This document shows, piece after piece, positions 14,854-23,563 of a stretch of DNA of 64,000 nt; the stretch's first letter is position 1; every line of letters begins with the position of its first letter. The stretch is taken from the NCBI RefSeq assembly GCF_001422405.1, contig NZ_LMMV01000022.1, positions 238,628 to 302,627 of the forward strand, read 5' to 3'. Source of the stretch: Pseudorhodoferax sp. Leaf267. GTDB lineage: Bacteria; Pseudomonadota; Gammaproteobacteria; Burkholderiales; Burkholderiaceae_C. The notes under the pieces were generated by a model. It was not told the DNA's origin, did not search any database, and saw only the letters and a list, made by a program, of their open reading frames with translations. Position numbers and translations under genes: made by a program.

Positions 14854-16341
14854 TCAGCGCCGTACCAGCTGCCGCGTGTGCAGCGACAGCGCGATGCCCG
14901 CCATGCACAGCAGCCACAGCACCCACAGCGCGGTGCGGCAGCCACCGATGAAGGCGGCGATGTCGGCGGGCGACGATCGCGAAAGGTGGCCGGCGTAGGC
15001 GGCCTGCTGGCTCAAGGGCGACAGCGGGGCGATGGCGATGCTCATGGCCATGGCAGCGCCCACGACCAGGCCGGTGTGCTGCAGCGTGGAGCGCACGGCG
15101 TTGGCGATGCCGCGCCGCTGCGGCTGCACGCTGGCCATGATCCCGCTGTTGTTCGACGTGAGGAACAGCCCGCTGCCCAGGCCGATCAGCAGCAGCCCGC
15201 CGCCGAGCTGCCAGCGTGCGATGCCGCCCGACAGCAGCACGGCCAGAAGCGCCAGGCCAGCGGCGGTCAGCACCAGCCCTGCGGCCGAGAGCCGCAGCGC
15301 CGAGTGGCGGCCCAGCAGGCGCCCGGCCACGGGCGCGGCCACCATCATGCCCAGCGGCACGGGCGCCACGCCCAGGCCGGCCTGGAACGCGTCCAGGCCC
15401 TGCACGCCCTGCAGGAACAGCGACATCAGCAGCAGACTGGAGGTCTGCGCCATGCAGATCAGCAGCACGCACACGTAGGCCGTGCCGCGCTCGCGATCGG
15501 CGAACAGGTCCGGGTCCACCAGCGGGTGCCGGCGCCGGTGCTGGCTCCACCAGAACGCCAGCAACGCGAGCACCGACACCAGGGCGCCGGCGATCACGTC
15601 GCGGCTGCGCCAGCCCTGCGGCCCGCCCATCGACAGCGCGTAGACCATGCTGCCCAGGCCCAGCATGGACAGCAGCGCGCCGAGCCCGTCGAAGCGCTCG
15701 ACCGGCGCCGGCACGCCGGGGCGCAGCGTGCGGCGCGCCCAGTGCAGCGCCAGCAGGCCCAGCGGCAGGTTCAGCAGGAAGATGGAGCGCCAGCCCGCCG
15801 TGCTGACGATCACGCCGCCCAGCACCGGCCCCAGCCCCTGCGCGGCCGCCGAGATCGTGGCGTTCAGCCCCAGGCCGATGCCCAGCAGGCGCGTGGGAAA
15901 GGCCTCGGTCAGCAGCGCCGTGGTGTTGGTGATGACCGCGGCGGCGCCCACCGCCTGCAGGCAGCGGAACACCACCAGCATCTGCGGTGTGGTCGCCAGG
16001 CCGCACCCCACGCTGGCCAGGGTCAGCACGGCCAGCCCCGCCAGATACAGCCGGCGCTGGCCAAACAGGTCCGACAGCCGGCCGAACACGAGGATCAGCA
16101 CAGTCAGCACCAGCATGTACGACAGCAGGAACCAGCTCGCCTGCGCCGGGCTGGCGCCCAGGTCGCGCGCCACTTGCGGCAGCGCGACGTTGAGCGTGCT
16201 GGCGTTGATGAAACACAGCATGACCCCCAGGGCCGTGACCGACAGCACACGCCAGCCGTAGCGGGCGCGGGCGTCGTCGTCTTCGTCGGGGTGCCAGGCA
16301 GGCGCGCCCAGACGCGCTCCCGTGCGCACGCCCGCACTCAC
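14854..16341 (-). CDS. DHA2-family MFS transporter (EmrB/QacA type)
   Basis: A 495-residue inner-membrane transporter with about 14 predicted helices. Motif A after helix 2 reads GRLSDLFGQRRLYL, and helix 5 contains LGPVLGGVIVSTAGWRSIFLLNLPLG, the antiporter motif C region of drug:H+ antiporter family 2. The start is taken as GTG 16341, which overlaps the upstream amidase stop as GTGA. A long open frame continuing to 17325 is a shadow of that amidase. Its place between two amidases suggests export of an amide or its hydrolysis product, or import by reversal. Drug efflux is the family default. Confidence 0.88.
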   Translation of the reverse strand: MSAGVRTGARLGAPAWHPDEDDDARARYGWRVLSVTALGVMLCFINASTLNVALPQVARDLGASPAQASWFLLSYMLVLTVLILVFGRLSDLFGQRRLYLAGLAVLTLASVGCGLATTPQMLVVFRCLQAVGAAAVITNTTALLTEAFPTRLLGIGLGLNATISAAAQGLGPVLGGVIVSTAGWRSIFLLNLPLGLLALHWARRTLRPGVPAPVERFDGLGALLSMLGLGSMVYALSMGGPQGWRSRDVIAGALVSVLALLAFWWSQHRRRHPLVDPDLFADRERGTAYVCVLLICMAQTSSLLLMSLFLQGVQGLDAFQAGLGVAPVPLGMMVAAPVAGRLLGRHSALRLSAAGLVLTAAGLALLAVLLSGGIARWQLGGGLLLIGLGSGLFLTSNNSGIMASVQPQRRGIANAVRSTLQHTGLVVGAAMAMSIAIAPLSPLSQQAAYAGHLSRSSPADIAAFIGGCRTALWVLWLLCMAGIALSLHTRQLVRR

Positions 16342-17699
16342 GCGGCCAGGCGCGCCAGGGCTGCCGTCAGCATCGCGGGGCGGCGCAGGTGGTGGTCCGT
16401 CGCGGCCTGGTAGTGCGCGCCCAGCGCCAGCACGCGCGCGTCTTCCCAGCGCGGCGCCACCAGCTGCATGCCGGCCGGCAGGCCGTTCGCGGCAAAGCCC
16501 ACGGGCACCGACAGCGCGGGCGTGCCGGCCAATGCCCAGGCATAGGTGAAGCGCGACAGGCCGCGCGTGGTTTCCACCATGCGCGCGGTGTCGATGGCCA
16601 GCGGCGCCGTGATGGGGCAGCTCGGTGTGACGATCACGTCGACCCGCGAGAACGCGTCGTCCACCACGCGCAGCCAGCGCTGCTTGAAGCGCAGGGCCTC
16701 GGCATAGGCGCGGCTGTCCACGGCCACGCCCTGCTGCAGGCGGCCCAGCACGTCGGCGCCGAAACTGCCGGGCGCGCTCGCCAGGCGCTCGGCGTGCACG
16801 GCCGCGGCCTCGGCATGCACCATGGGCATCAGGTGGCTCTGCGCCAGCGCGGCGCCCGGCAGCTCGATGCCGCGCACCACGGCGCCCAGTGCGCGCAGCT
16901 GGGCGATGGCGGCGCGCATGAGGCGTTCCACCTCGGGATCCAGGTCCTGCATGCACCAGGCCTCGGGCACGCCGATCCGCAGGCCTTCGATGCCCTGGGC
17001 AAAGCGGTGCGCCCAGCTGGCCACGGGCCGGTCCTCGGTCCAGTCGTCGCCCGCGTCGGGCCCGGCGATGACCTCGTAGGCCTGCGCCACCTCGGCGACC
17101 GTGCGCGCCAGCGGGCCGATGGTGTCGTAGGCGCCGCTGACCGGGAAGCAGCCGGTGTTCGGCACGCGCCCATGCGTGGGCCGCAGGCCGACCACGCCGT
17201 TCAGAGCCGCGGGGATGCGCACCGAGCCGCCCGTGTCGGTGCCCAGCGAGATGTCGCACAGCCCGGCCGCCACGCTCGATCCCGAGCCGCCGCTGGAGCC
17301 GCCCGGGATCGCGTCGGCGTTCCACGGGTTGCGGCCCAGGCCGTGGTGCGGGTTTTGCGTGGTGCCGCCGAACGCGAACTCGTGCAGGTTGGCCTTGCCG
17401 ACCAGGACCGCGCCGGCGCGGCGCAGCCGCTGCACCACGGGCGCGTCGGTGGCGGGCACGTGGTCGCGGAAGAACGCGGAGCCCATCGTCGTGCGCCAGC
17501 CGGCGGTGTCGATGTTGTCCTTGATGCTGACCGTCTTGCCGGAAAGCGGGGGCAGGGCGCCCCCGGCGGCGCGGGCGGCAGCGGCGCGCGCCTCGTCCTG
17601 CGCCTGGGGGTTGAACGAGATCATGGCGCGCAGGGCCGGGTTCAGGGCCTCGCCCAGGGCGAGCTGTGTGCGCGTGCGGTCGGCGATGGAATCGGTCAT
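16338..17699 (-). CDS. Amidase-signature hydrolase (proximal copy)
   Basis: A 453-residue amidase-signature protein with the full triad: Lys60 in VSIKDNIDTAG, cis-Ser135 in IPGGSSGGSGSSVAAG and Ser159 in GTDTGGSVRIPAALNG, again 75 and 24 residues apart. Similar enzymes act on aryl-, acyl- or peptide amides; the C-terminal half, which shapes specificity, is not diagnostic. It starts 7 nt after the solute-binding protein gene and overlaps the DHA2 gene by 4 nt, so the three are translationally coupled. The paralogue at the operon end shares the overall order of motifs. Confidence 0.92.
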   Translation of the reverse strand: MTDSIADRTRTQLALGEALNPALRAMISFNPQAQDEARAAAARAAGGALPPLSGKTVSIKDNIDTAGWRTTMGSAFFRDHVPATDAPVVQRLRRAGAVLVGKANLHEFAFGGTTQNPHHGLGRNPWNADAIPGGSSGGSGSSVAAGLCDISLGTDTGGSVRIPAALNGVVGLRPTHGRVPNTGCFPVSGAYDTIGPLARTVAEVAQAYEVIAGPDAGDDWTEDRPVASWAHRFAQGIEGLRIGVPEAWCMQDLDPEVERLMRAAIAQLRALGAVVRGIELPGAALAQSHLMPMVHAEAAAVHAERLASAPGSFGADVLGRLQQGVAVDSRAYAEALRFKQRWLRVVDDAFSRVDVIVTPSCPITAPLAIDTARMVETTRGLSRFTYAWALAGTPALSVPVGFAANGLPAGMQLVAPRWEDARVLALGAHYQAATDHHLRRPAMLTAALARLAA

Positions 17700-17706
17700 G
17701 GTGCGA

Positions 17707-19332
17707 TCAGCCGACGCTGATGGGGGTCAGGTCCTGGAACCACGACTGGGCCTGCACGAAACCCTTCACCTTGGGGCTCAGCGCGCGCGGGTTCATGTCG
17801 TGCGCGGCGAACAGGAACAGCGCGCGGTCGACCACCTGGCCGTGCACCTGGGACAGAAGCGCATCCTGCTTGGCCGCGCTGGTCTCGGTCTGGATCTGGG
17901 CGAAGATCTTGTCCAGCTCGGGGTCGCTGAACTTGCTCCAGTTCACGCCGGCGGGCGACGCCATGTTGGTCTGCAGGATGCGCGCGAACGCGCGGAACGG
18001 GTCGAACGGACCCTGCGAGATGTTCAGCGCCATGCAGCCTCGGCAATTGGGCGCGCCCGCGCCGGCCTTCCACGCCTCGATCAGCGCCTGCCACTCGAAC
18101 ACCTCGAACTCCACGTCGATGCCGATCTCGCCCAGGCTCTGCTGGATGAACTCGTTCATGGCCAGCGGCTGCATCTGGCCCGAGCCGCTGGAGGAGATGG
18201 CGACCTTGGTCTTGAGCCGGTTCCTGGGGCCGAAGCCGGCCTCGGCCATGAGCTTGCGCGCCGCGTCCGGGTCGTGCGTGAGCTGGAAGGTGGGCTTGCC
18301 GTACCAGGGGTGGCCCGCGGGCACGATGCCCTGGCCTTCGACCATCATGCCGCCCAGCAGGGTCTTGAGCGACGCGCGGTCGATGCCCAGGTTGGCTGCC
18401 TTGCGCACGCGCACGTCGTTCCACGGCGAGCCGGGCACCTGGGCCAGGAACCAGGTCCAGTTGTGCGGGTAGACATTCGAGATGACCTGGAAGCCCGCCG
18501 CGCGCAGCGACGGCACCGTGTCGGGGGCGGGTGCCTCGATGAAGTCGACCTGGCCCGAGCGCAGCGCCGCCACGCGCGCGTTCGCGTCGGGAATGGGCAT
18601 CAGCACCAACTTGGCCGCCTTGGGGATGCGCGCCTTGTTCCAGTAGGCGTCGTTGCGCACCAGCACCGCGCGCTCGCGCTGGCTGTAGCTCTCCAGCTTC
18701 CACGGGCCCGTGCCCACGGCCTTGTTGTTGTAGGCCGACCAGTCCTTGCCGGCCGCTTCCCACGCGCCCCTGTGCACCACGCCCATCCAGGTCAGCGCAT
18801 AGGGCAGCGTGCCGTCGACCGTGGCCGTCTCGACCCAGAAGCCCAGCGGCCCCTCGGCGCCCCACGCCACCACGCCCGGGATCTGCGGCAGCGCCTGGCT
18901 GTAGGCGCGCTGGTCGAACCAGGGCGCGTCGCGCTTGAACGCACGGTCGAAGCTGAACACCAGGTCGTCGGACGTCAGCACGTGGCCGTCGTGGAACTTC
19001 ACGCCCTCGCGCAGCTTGAAATGCCAGCGCTTGGGGTTGGCCGCGTCGGCATTCCAGGATGTGGCCAGGCAGGGCATCAGGCTGGCGGGCTTGTCGGCGC
19101 GCGCCAGGTCCCACGCCACGAGCTGGTCGTACAGCGTGACGTTCATGAAGCGGGCGCCTTCGCCGCCCTGGTCGGGAATGCCATTGCTGGCGGGCACGGC
19201 CGCCACGGTCATGCCCACGCGCAGCACGCCGCTGGGCGTCTGCGCGTTGGCAAGGTCCAGGCCCAGCAGCGCGGGGGCCAGGGAGGCTGCGCTGCCCAGC
19301 AGCAGGTGGCGACGGCTGATCTCGTTCGACAT
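17707..19332 (-). CDS. Peptide/nickel-type ABC solute-binding protein (SBP_bac_5), Tat signal
   Basis: A 541-residue periplasmic binding protein of the DppA/OppA family. The N-terminus has a twin-arginine motif (SRRHLLLGS) and a hydrophobic segment ending ANAQ around residue 30, so export may be by Tat. Family landmarks are RWHFKLREGVKFHDGHVLTS, DDLVFSFDRA, GTGPWKLESY and NDVRVRKAANLGIDR. It leads a minus-strand operon with two amidases and an MFS exporter. No ABC permease or ATPase genes accompany it, so it must borrow permeases encoded elsewhere or act as a chemoreceptor ligand protein. Start ATG 19332 gives a clean signal peptide; the frame extends to 19419 without better signals. Confidence 0.9.
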   Translation of the reverse strand: MSNEISRRHLLLGSAASLAPALLGLDLANAQTPSGVLRVGMTVAAVPASNGIPDQGGEGARFMNVTLYDQLVAWDLARADKPASLMPCLATSWNADAANPKRWHFKLREGVKFHDGHVLTSDDLVFSFDRAFKRDAPWFDQRAYSQALPQIPGVVAWGAEGPLGFWVETATVDGTLPYALTWMGVVHRGAWEAAGKDWSAYNNKAVGTGPWKLESYSQRERAVLVRNDAYWNKARIPKAAKLVLMPIPDANARVAALRSGQVDFIEAPAPDTVPSLRAAGFQVISNVYPHNWTWFLAQVPGSPWNDVRVRKAANLGIDRASLKTLLGGMMVEGQGIVPAGHPWYGKPTFQLTHDPDAARKLMAEAGFGPRNRLKTKVAISSSGSGQMQPLAMNEFIQQSLGEIGIDVEFEVFEWQALIEAWKAGAGAPNCRGCMALNISQGPFDPFRAFARILQTNMASPAGVNWSKFSDPELDKIFAQIQTETSAAKQDALLSQVHGQVVDRALFLFAAHDMNPRALSPKVKGFVQAQSWFQDLTPISVG

Positions 19333-19688
19333 GCGGGTTCTTTCGGTGAGAGGCGGTTCACAGGAATGCCCGGGGGGCACTGCGCACGACGGTTCGCATC
19401 CGCCTCGAAAGTTGTCCATGCAAATTGCAGGCCAGGGAAAACCCTGACGATGCAGTGGACCTAGGTGGCATGGCGGAGGAAACGAGGGATCTATTCGCTC
19501 TGATTCAGTGCGTGTGCACCTGAATTGGATGGTGGCGCAACGGGGAGCGCCGACGCTGGGATCCCCAAGTCATCCGTACAAGCGATGCGAGTGCTTCGAT
19601 TGCCGCTCGGGGTGGTTGATCGCCTGGAACCCGCCATGCGTTGCAATGCAGAGCCAGTCCGGGCGATGGCCTGGCGCGATGGGGGCGT
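19333..19688. other. Intergenic region upstream of the amidase operon
   Basis: About 350 bp without a supported gene. It should hold the promoter of the minus-strand SBP/amidase operon. The only structure noted is an imperfect inverted repeat with ATTCAG at 19503-19508 and CTGAAT at 19520-19525, a possible regulator site. Confidence 0.4.
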
Positions 19689-20357
19689 TCAGTCGGAGCG
19701 TGTGTCGCCCGTGTCCCAGGCCGGCAGCTGCCACCCGGTCGCCAGGGCCACCCCGCGCAGCAGCAAGGTGGTGCCGGCGCCGGCCAGGAGGCCGAGCCAG
19801 TCGTCCATCTGCAGCTGATGCGCCAGCACCACCACCCAGCCGCCCGCGAACGCGCAGACGGCATAGGGCTGGTGGTCGCTGAACGCGCTGGGGATCTCGT
19901 TGCACACGATGTCGCGCAGCACGCCGCCGAAGACGGCCGTCATCATGCCCATCAGCACCGCGACCACGGCCGGCATGCCGGCGGCCAGCGCGATCTGCGT
20001 GCCGCTGGCGGCGAACAGGCCCAGGCCCAGCGCGTCGGGCCACAGCATGGCGCGCTCGGTGGCCGCGAAATGGCGGCCGCGCATGAACAGCATGGCCAGA
20101 ACGCCCAGGCCCAGCAGCACCCACAGCCAGCCCGCGTGCTGCACCCAGAAGAAGGGCCGGCGGTCCAGCAGCACGTCGCGCAGCGTGCCGCCGCCGAACG
20201 CGGCCAGGCCGGCCACCATGCACACGCCCACGGCGTCGAGCCGCTTGCGCGCCGCTGCCAGCAGGCCCGAGGCCGCGAACGCCACGGTGGCCGCGGCCTC
20301 GATGGCGATCTGCGCGTTGGACAGCGTCAGCACGTGGGCGAGGGGCAGGGTGGTCAT
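19689..20357 (-). CDS. TRIC/UPF0126-family membrane protein (YadS/YicG-like)
   Basis: A 222-residue inner-membrane protein with about seven helices formed by two UPF0126 repeats. Each repeat carries the kinked-helix signature: AGLAAFGGGTLRDVLLDRR in the first and MTAVFGGVLRDIVCNEIP in the second. Bacterial relatives are structural homologues of eukaryotic TRIC cation channels, and some have been linked to glycine transport. The start at 20357 follows no good ribosome-binding site; an in-frame upstream ATG at 20384 would add nine residues. It converges on nothing nearby and faces the small plus-strand gene at 20448. Confidence 0.88.
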   Translation of the reverse strand: MTTLPLAHVLTLSNAQIAIEAAATVAFAASGLLAAARKRLDAVGVCMVAGLAAFGGGTLRDVLLDRRPFFWVQHAGWLWVLLGLGVLAMLFMRGRHFAATERAMLWPDALGLGLFAASGTQIALAAGMPAVVAVLMGMMTAVFGGVLRDIVCNEIPSAFSDHQPYAVCAFAGGWVVVLAHQLQMDDWLGLLAGAGTTLLLRGVALATGWQLPAWDTGDTRSD

Positions 20358-20447
20358 GGGAGTGGGCAGACGACGAGCGGCCATGGTAAGGCGCCACACG
20401 GGGCATTGGCCTACAGAAATCGAACGGTGCCTTGCCACTATGAGGAC

Positions 20448-20654
20448 ATGACACACCCCACCATGAAACTCGTGATCGAGGAGCCGCATCCCGGCGCCTA
20501 TGTCTGGGCTCTGATGGAGACCGACGACCGTGGCAAAACCGTGCGCGTGGCGCAGCGGGCCGAAGAGGCGAGCGACAGCTACGAAGCTGCGCTGGCGACC
20601 GGCACGCGCCGTCTGCACGCGGCCTTGCACGCGCAAACGCCCAGTACGGCTTGA
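20448..20654 (+). CDS. Small hypothetical protein (68 aa)
   Basis: A 68-residue soluble protein with no recognised domain. It contains MKLVIEEPHPGAYVWALMET and ends in an Ala/His-rich helix (ATGTRRLHAALHAQTPSTA), looking like a small two-strand-plus-helix fold. GAGG lies very close to the ATG at 20448; the in-frame ATG at 20463 is an alternative start. Codon use matches neighbours, so it is probably real. It lies between divergent TRIC and convergent AraC genes with no operon partner. No function is proposed. Confidence 0.6.
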   Translation: MTHPTMKLVIEEPHPGAYVWALMETDDRGKTVRVAQRAEEASDSYEAALATGTRRLHAALHAQTPSTA

Positions 20655-20659
20655 GGCTG

Positions 20660-21745
20660 CTACGGCCCGTGTGTCGACGGGCCGGCAGCGTCGCGGAACT
20701 GGCCGGGTGATTGGCCGGTCCAGTTCTTGAACGCGCGCGCAAAACTCTTCTTGTTGCGAAAGCCGACGCGCGCGGCCACCTGCTTGATGGGCTGGCGGGT
20801 GCGCAACAGCAGCTCCTGCGCATGCTCGCGCCGGTGCTCGTCCTTGAGGCCCTGCAATGTGGCGCCCTCGTCGCGCAATTGCCGGTGCAGCGTGCGTGCG
20901 CTGGTCGCCAGCAGCTGCGCCAGCTCGGACGCGTTGCGCGCGTCCTCCGGCCGCTCGCGCAGCACCTGGCGCACCTGCTGCACCAGCAGCCGGTCGCGCC
21001 GCCAGGGCAGCACGATCAGCGGCAGCGCGCGCTGCAGCATCTGGCGCATGGCGCGCTCGTCGCGCCGGATCGGCAACTGCAGGTAGCGCGCGTCGAAGCG
21101 CAGCTCGGCCGCGGTGGCGCCGAAGCGCACGCCGCCCGCGGGCTGCTGGAACACCAGGTCCACCGCGGCGCGGTGCGCGGGCGCGGGGTAGGGGAAGGCC
21201 ACTCCCGCCAGCGGGATGCGCGACTCCACGTACCAGCAGGCCAGCCCGTGCAGGTTGCGCAGCACGTGCAGCAGGCAGAACGCGCGGGCCTGTGCGCTGC
21301 TGTGTGCCGCGAGGTCGACCGCTTCCTCGATGCGCACGGTTGCGCTGCCTTGGGCCGTTGCGAGCTGCAGCCGGATGTCGTCTGTCAGCAGGCCATGGTG
21401 CCGGCACCAGCGGCGCAGCGCGATGCCCAGCGTGGGGGCGGTCAGCGAGGCCCGTGCCAGCATGCCGTAGCTGCCCCAGGGCAAGCGGCGGCGGAATGCG
21501 CCGAGGCCCTCGTCGTCCAGCTCCTGCATGGCGGCGGCCGACAGCGTCTCGAACTGCCGCGCGGTGATGCTGGCCGTTTCGATCTGCAAATCCTGTGGCT
21601 GGATTTGTGCGGCGACCAGCGCCGCCGCGCTCGACATGCCACGGCGTGCATAGGCCTCGGCCACGACACGCGCAAAGGCCATGGGCGTGGCGGCCATGCC
21701 GTGGGTCGGCGCGATGGTGGGCGTGCTGCGGTGCCGGCTGGCCAT
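20660..21745 (-). CDS. AraC-family regulator (OruR-type, arabinose-binding-like N-terminus)
   Basis: A 361-residue regulator. The N-terminal ligand domain (about 20-220; [40 protein letters not shown]) is the PF12625 type found in OruR and in regulators of fatty-acid and aromatic catabolism. The C-terminal double helix-turn-helix contains [19 protein letters not shown] and [20 protein letters not shown], then [10 protein letters not shown], the AraC signature. It is divergent from the acyl-CoA synthetase and methylcrotonyl-CoA carboxylase operon across 102 bp and is the obvious candidate regulator for it. Start ATG 21745 is chosen as the first Met before the conserved region; a later Met is possible. 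Confidence 0.88.
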   Translation of the reverse strand: MASRHRSTPTIAPTHGMAATPMAFARVVAEAYARRGMSSAAALVAAQIQPQDLQIETASITARQFETLSAAAMQELDDEGLGAFRRRLPWGSYGMLARASLTAPTLGIALRRWCRHHGLLTDDIRLQLATAQGSATVRIEEAVDLAAHSSAQARAFCLLHVLRNLHGLACWYVESRIPLAGVAFPYPAPAHRAAVDLVFQQPAGGVRFGATAAELRFDARYLQLPIRRDERAMRQMLQRALPLIVLPWRRDRLLVQQVRQVLRERPEDARNASELAQLLATSARTLHRQLRDEGATLQGLKDEHRREHAQELLLRTRQPIKQVAARVGFRNKKSFARAFKNWTGQSPGQFRDAAGPSTHGP

Positions 21746-21757
21746 GGCCCGCAGTGT

Positions 21758-21788
21758 GGCATCGTTGGCACCATTTGCAACCGATGCC
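21758..21788. promoter_or_regulatory. Inverted repeat in the AraC / acyl-CoA synthetase intergenic region
   Basis: GGCATCG and CGATGCC arms, 17 nt apart, midway between the divergent genes. Position and symmetry fit an operator, perhaps for the AraC-type regulator, although that family often prefers direct repeats. Confidence 0.35.
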
Positions 21789-21847
21789 GGGTGGCGCCAG
21801 GCAGCCCTTGGGCTTATGCTGGCGCTCCCCAACAGGAGACAAGCGCG

Positions 21848-23563
21848 ATGCAGACTGCCCCCGCCGCCCTGCGCGACAGCCAGGCCGCCGGCCCCACCGA
21901 CACGCCCTTGCTGGAGCAGACCCTCGGCGACTTCTTCGACGCCATGGCTGCGCGCCAGCCCGACCACGAGGCCCTGGTCAGCGCGCACCAGCGCCGGCGC
22001 TACAGCTATGCGGCCCTGCGCGACGGCGCAAACCAGCTCGCCAGCGCGCTGCTGGGCCTGGGCCTGGCCCCGGGCGATCGCGTGGGCATCTGGTCGCACA
22101 ACAACGCCGAATGGGTGCTGATGCAATTGGCCACGGCCAAGGTCGGCCTGGTGCTGGTCAACATCAACCCGGCCTACCGCGTGTCGGAGCTCGAGTACGC
22201 GCTGAACAAGGTGGGCTGCCAGGCGCTGGTCACCATGGCACGCTTCAAGACCAGCGACTACCTGGGCATGCTGCGCGAGCTGGCGCCCGAGCTGCCCAGC
22301 GCAACAGGCCCGCTGCAGGCCGCGCGGCTGCCCGCGTTGCGCCACGTGGTGTGGATCGACGCGCCCGAGGACCGGGGCGAGCAGGCCGGCATGCAGCGCT
22401 TCAGCACGCTGCTGGCCAGCGGCGACGCGGCCGACCCGCGCATCGCGGCCATCGCGGCCACGCTGCAAGCCACCGACCCGATCAACATCCAGTTCACGAG
22501 CGGCACCACGGGCTTCCCCAAGGGCGCGACGCTGACGCACCGCAACATCCTGAACAACGGCTTCTTCATCGGCGAGTGCATGCGGCTCACGCCGGCTGAC
22601 CGGCTGTGCATTCCCGTGCCGCTGTACCACTGCTTCGGCATGGTGCTGGGCAACCTGGCCTGCCTCACACATGGCGCGACCATCGTCTACCCCAACGACG
22701 GCTTCGACCCGCTCACCGTGCTACAGACCGTGCAGGACGAGCGCTGCACCGGCCTGCACGGCGTGCCCACCATGTTCATCGCCGAGCTGGACCACCCGCG
22801 CTTTGCCGAGTTCGACCTGTCCAGCCTGCGCACCGGCATCATGGCCGGCTCGCCATGCCCGGTGGAGGTCATGAAGCGCGTGGTCGAGCAGATGCACCTG
22901 CGTGAGATCACGATCGCCTACGGCATGACCGAGACCAGCCCCGTGAGCTGCCAGAGCAGCACCGACACGCCGCTGCAAAAGCGCGTGTCCACGGTCGGCC
23001 AGGTGCAGCCGCACCTGGAAGTGAAGATCGTCGCGCCCGAGGGCAGTGCCGTCGTGCCCATCGGCCAGCGTGGCGAGCTGTGCACGCGCGGCTACTCGGT
23101 CATGCACGGCTACTGGGGCGACCCGGCCAAGACGGCCGAGGCCATCGATGCCGAGGGCTGGATGCACACAGGCGACCTGGCGACCATGGACACCGAGGGC
23201 TACGTGAACATCGTCGGCCGCATCAAGGACATGGTGATCCGCGGCGGCGAGAACCTGTACCCGCGTGAGATCGAGGAATTCCTGTACCGCCACCCCGGCG
23301 TGCAGGACGTGCAGGTGGTCGGCGTGCCCGATGCGAAGTACGGCGAAGAGTTGTGCGCATGGGTCATCGCCAAGCCCGGCGTGGCAGTGGACGAGCAGGC
23401 GCTGCGCGACTTCTGCAAGGGCCAGATCGCGCACTACAAGGTGCCGCGCTACATGCGCTTCGTGCAGGCGTTCCCGATGACGGTGACGGGCAAGGTGCAG
23501 AAGTTCCGCATGCGCGAACAGATGGTGTCTGAACTGGGACTGAAGGAAGAAGGTACGGCATGA
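21848..23563 (+). CDS. AMP-binding acyl-CoA synthetase
   Basis: A 571-residue adenylate-forming ligase (fatty acid + ATP + CoA to acyl-CoA). Core motifs are [18 protein letters not shown] (P-loop, A3), [10 protein letters not shown] (A5), [12 protein letters not shown] (A7), [20 protein letters not shown] (A8) and the C-terminal Lys in [10 protein letters not shown]. It resembles medium-chain enzymes and the AtuH-like ligases that sit with methylcrotonyl/geranyl-CoA carboxylase genes. Start 21848 has AGGAGA upstream. It leads the second liu operon and its stop overlaps the liuB start (ATGA). Possible substrates are branched or short acids that feed leucine/isoprenoid degradation, or acetoacetate released by HMG-CoA lyase. 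Confidence 0.9.
   Translation: MQTAPAALRDSQAAGPTDTPLLEQTLGDFFDAMAARQPDHEALVSAHQRRRYSYAALRDGANQLASALLGLGLAPGDRVGIWSHNNAEWVLMQLATAKVGLVLVNINPAYRVSELEYALNKVGCQALVTMARFKTSDYLGMLRELAPELPSATGPLQAARLPALRHVVWIDAPEDRGEQAGMQRFSTLLASGDAADPRIAAIAATLQATDPINIQFTSGTTGFPKGATLTHRNILNNGFFIGECMRLTPADRLCIPVPLYHCFGMVLGNLACLTHGATIVYPNDGFDPLTVLQTVQDERCTGLHGVPTMFIAELDHPRFAEFDLSSLRTGIMAGSPCPVEVMKRVVEQMHLREITIAYGMTETSPVSCQSSTDTPLQKRVSTVGQVQPHLEVKIVAPEGSAVVPIGQRGELCTRGYSVMHGYWGDPAKTAEAIDAEGWMHTGDLATMDTEGYVNIVGRIKDMVIRGGENLYPREIEEFLYRHPGVQDVQVVGVPDAKYGEELCAWVIAKPGVAVDEQALRDFCKGQIAHYKVPRYMRFVQAFPMTVTGKVQKFRMREQMVSELGLKEEGTA

Noticed and set aside
14854-17325. A single 823-codon minus-strand frame that seemed to fuse an unknown domain to the DHA2 transporter
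   Set aside because: The N-terminal 330 codons are out of frame with, and inside, the amidase at 16338-17699. The transporter starts naturally at a GTGA overlap.
21765-21780. TTGGCACCATTTGCAA as a sigma-54 promoter upstream of the AraC/acyl-CoA synthetase genes
   Set aside because: The spacing is GG-N8-GC instead of the required N10.
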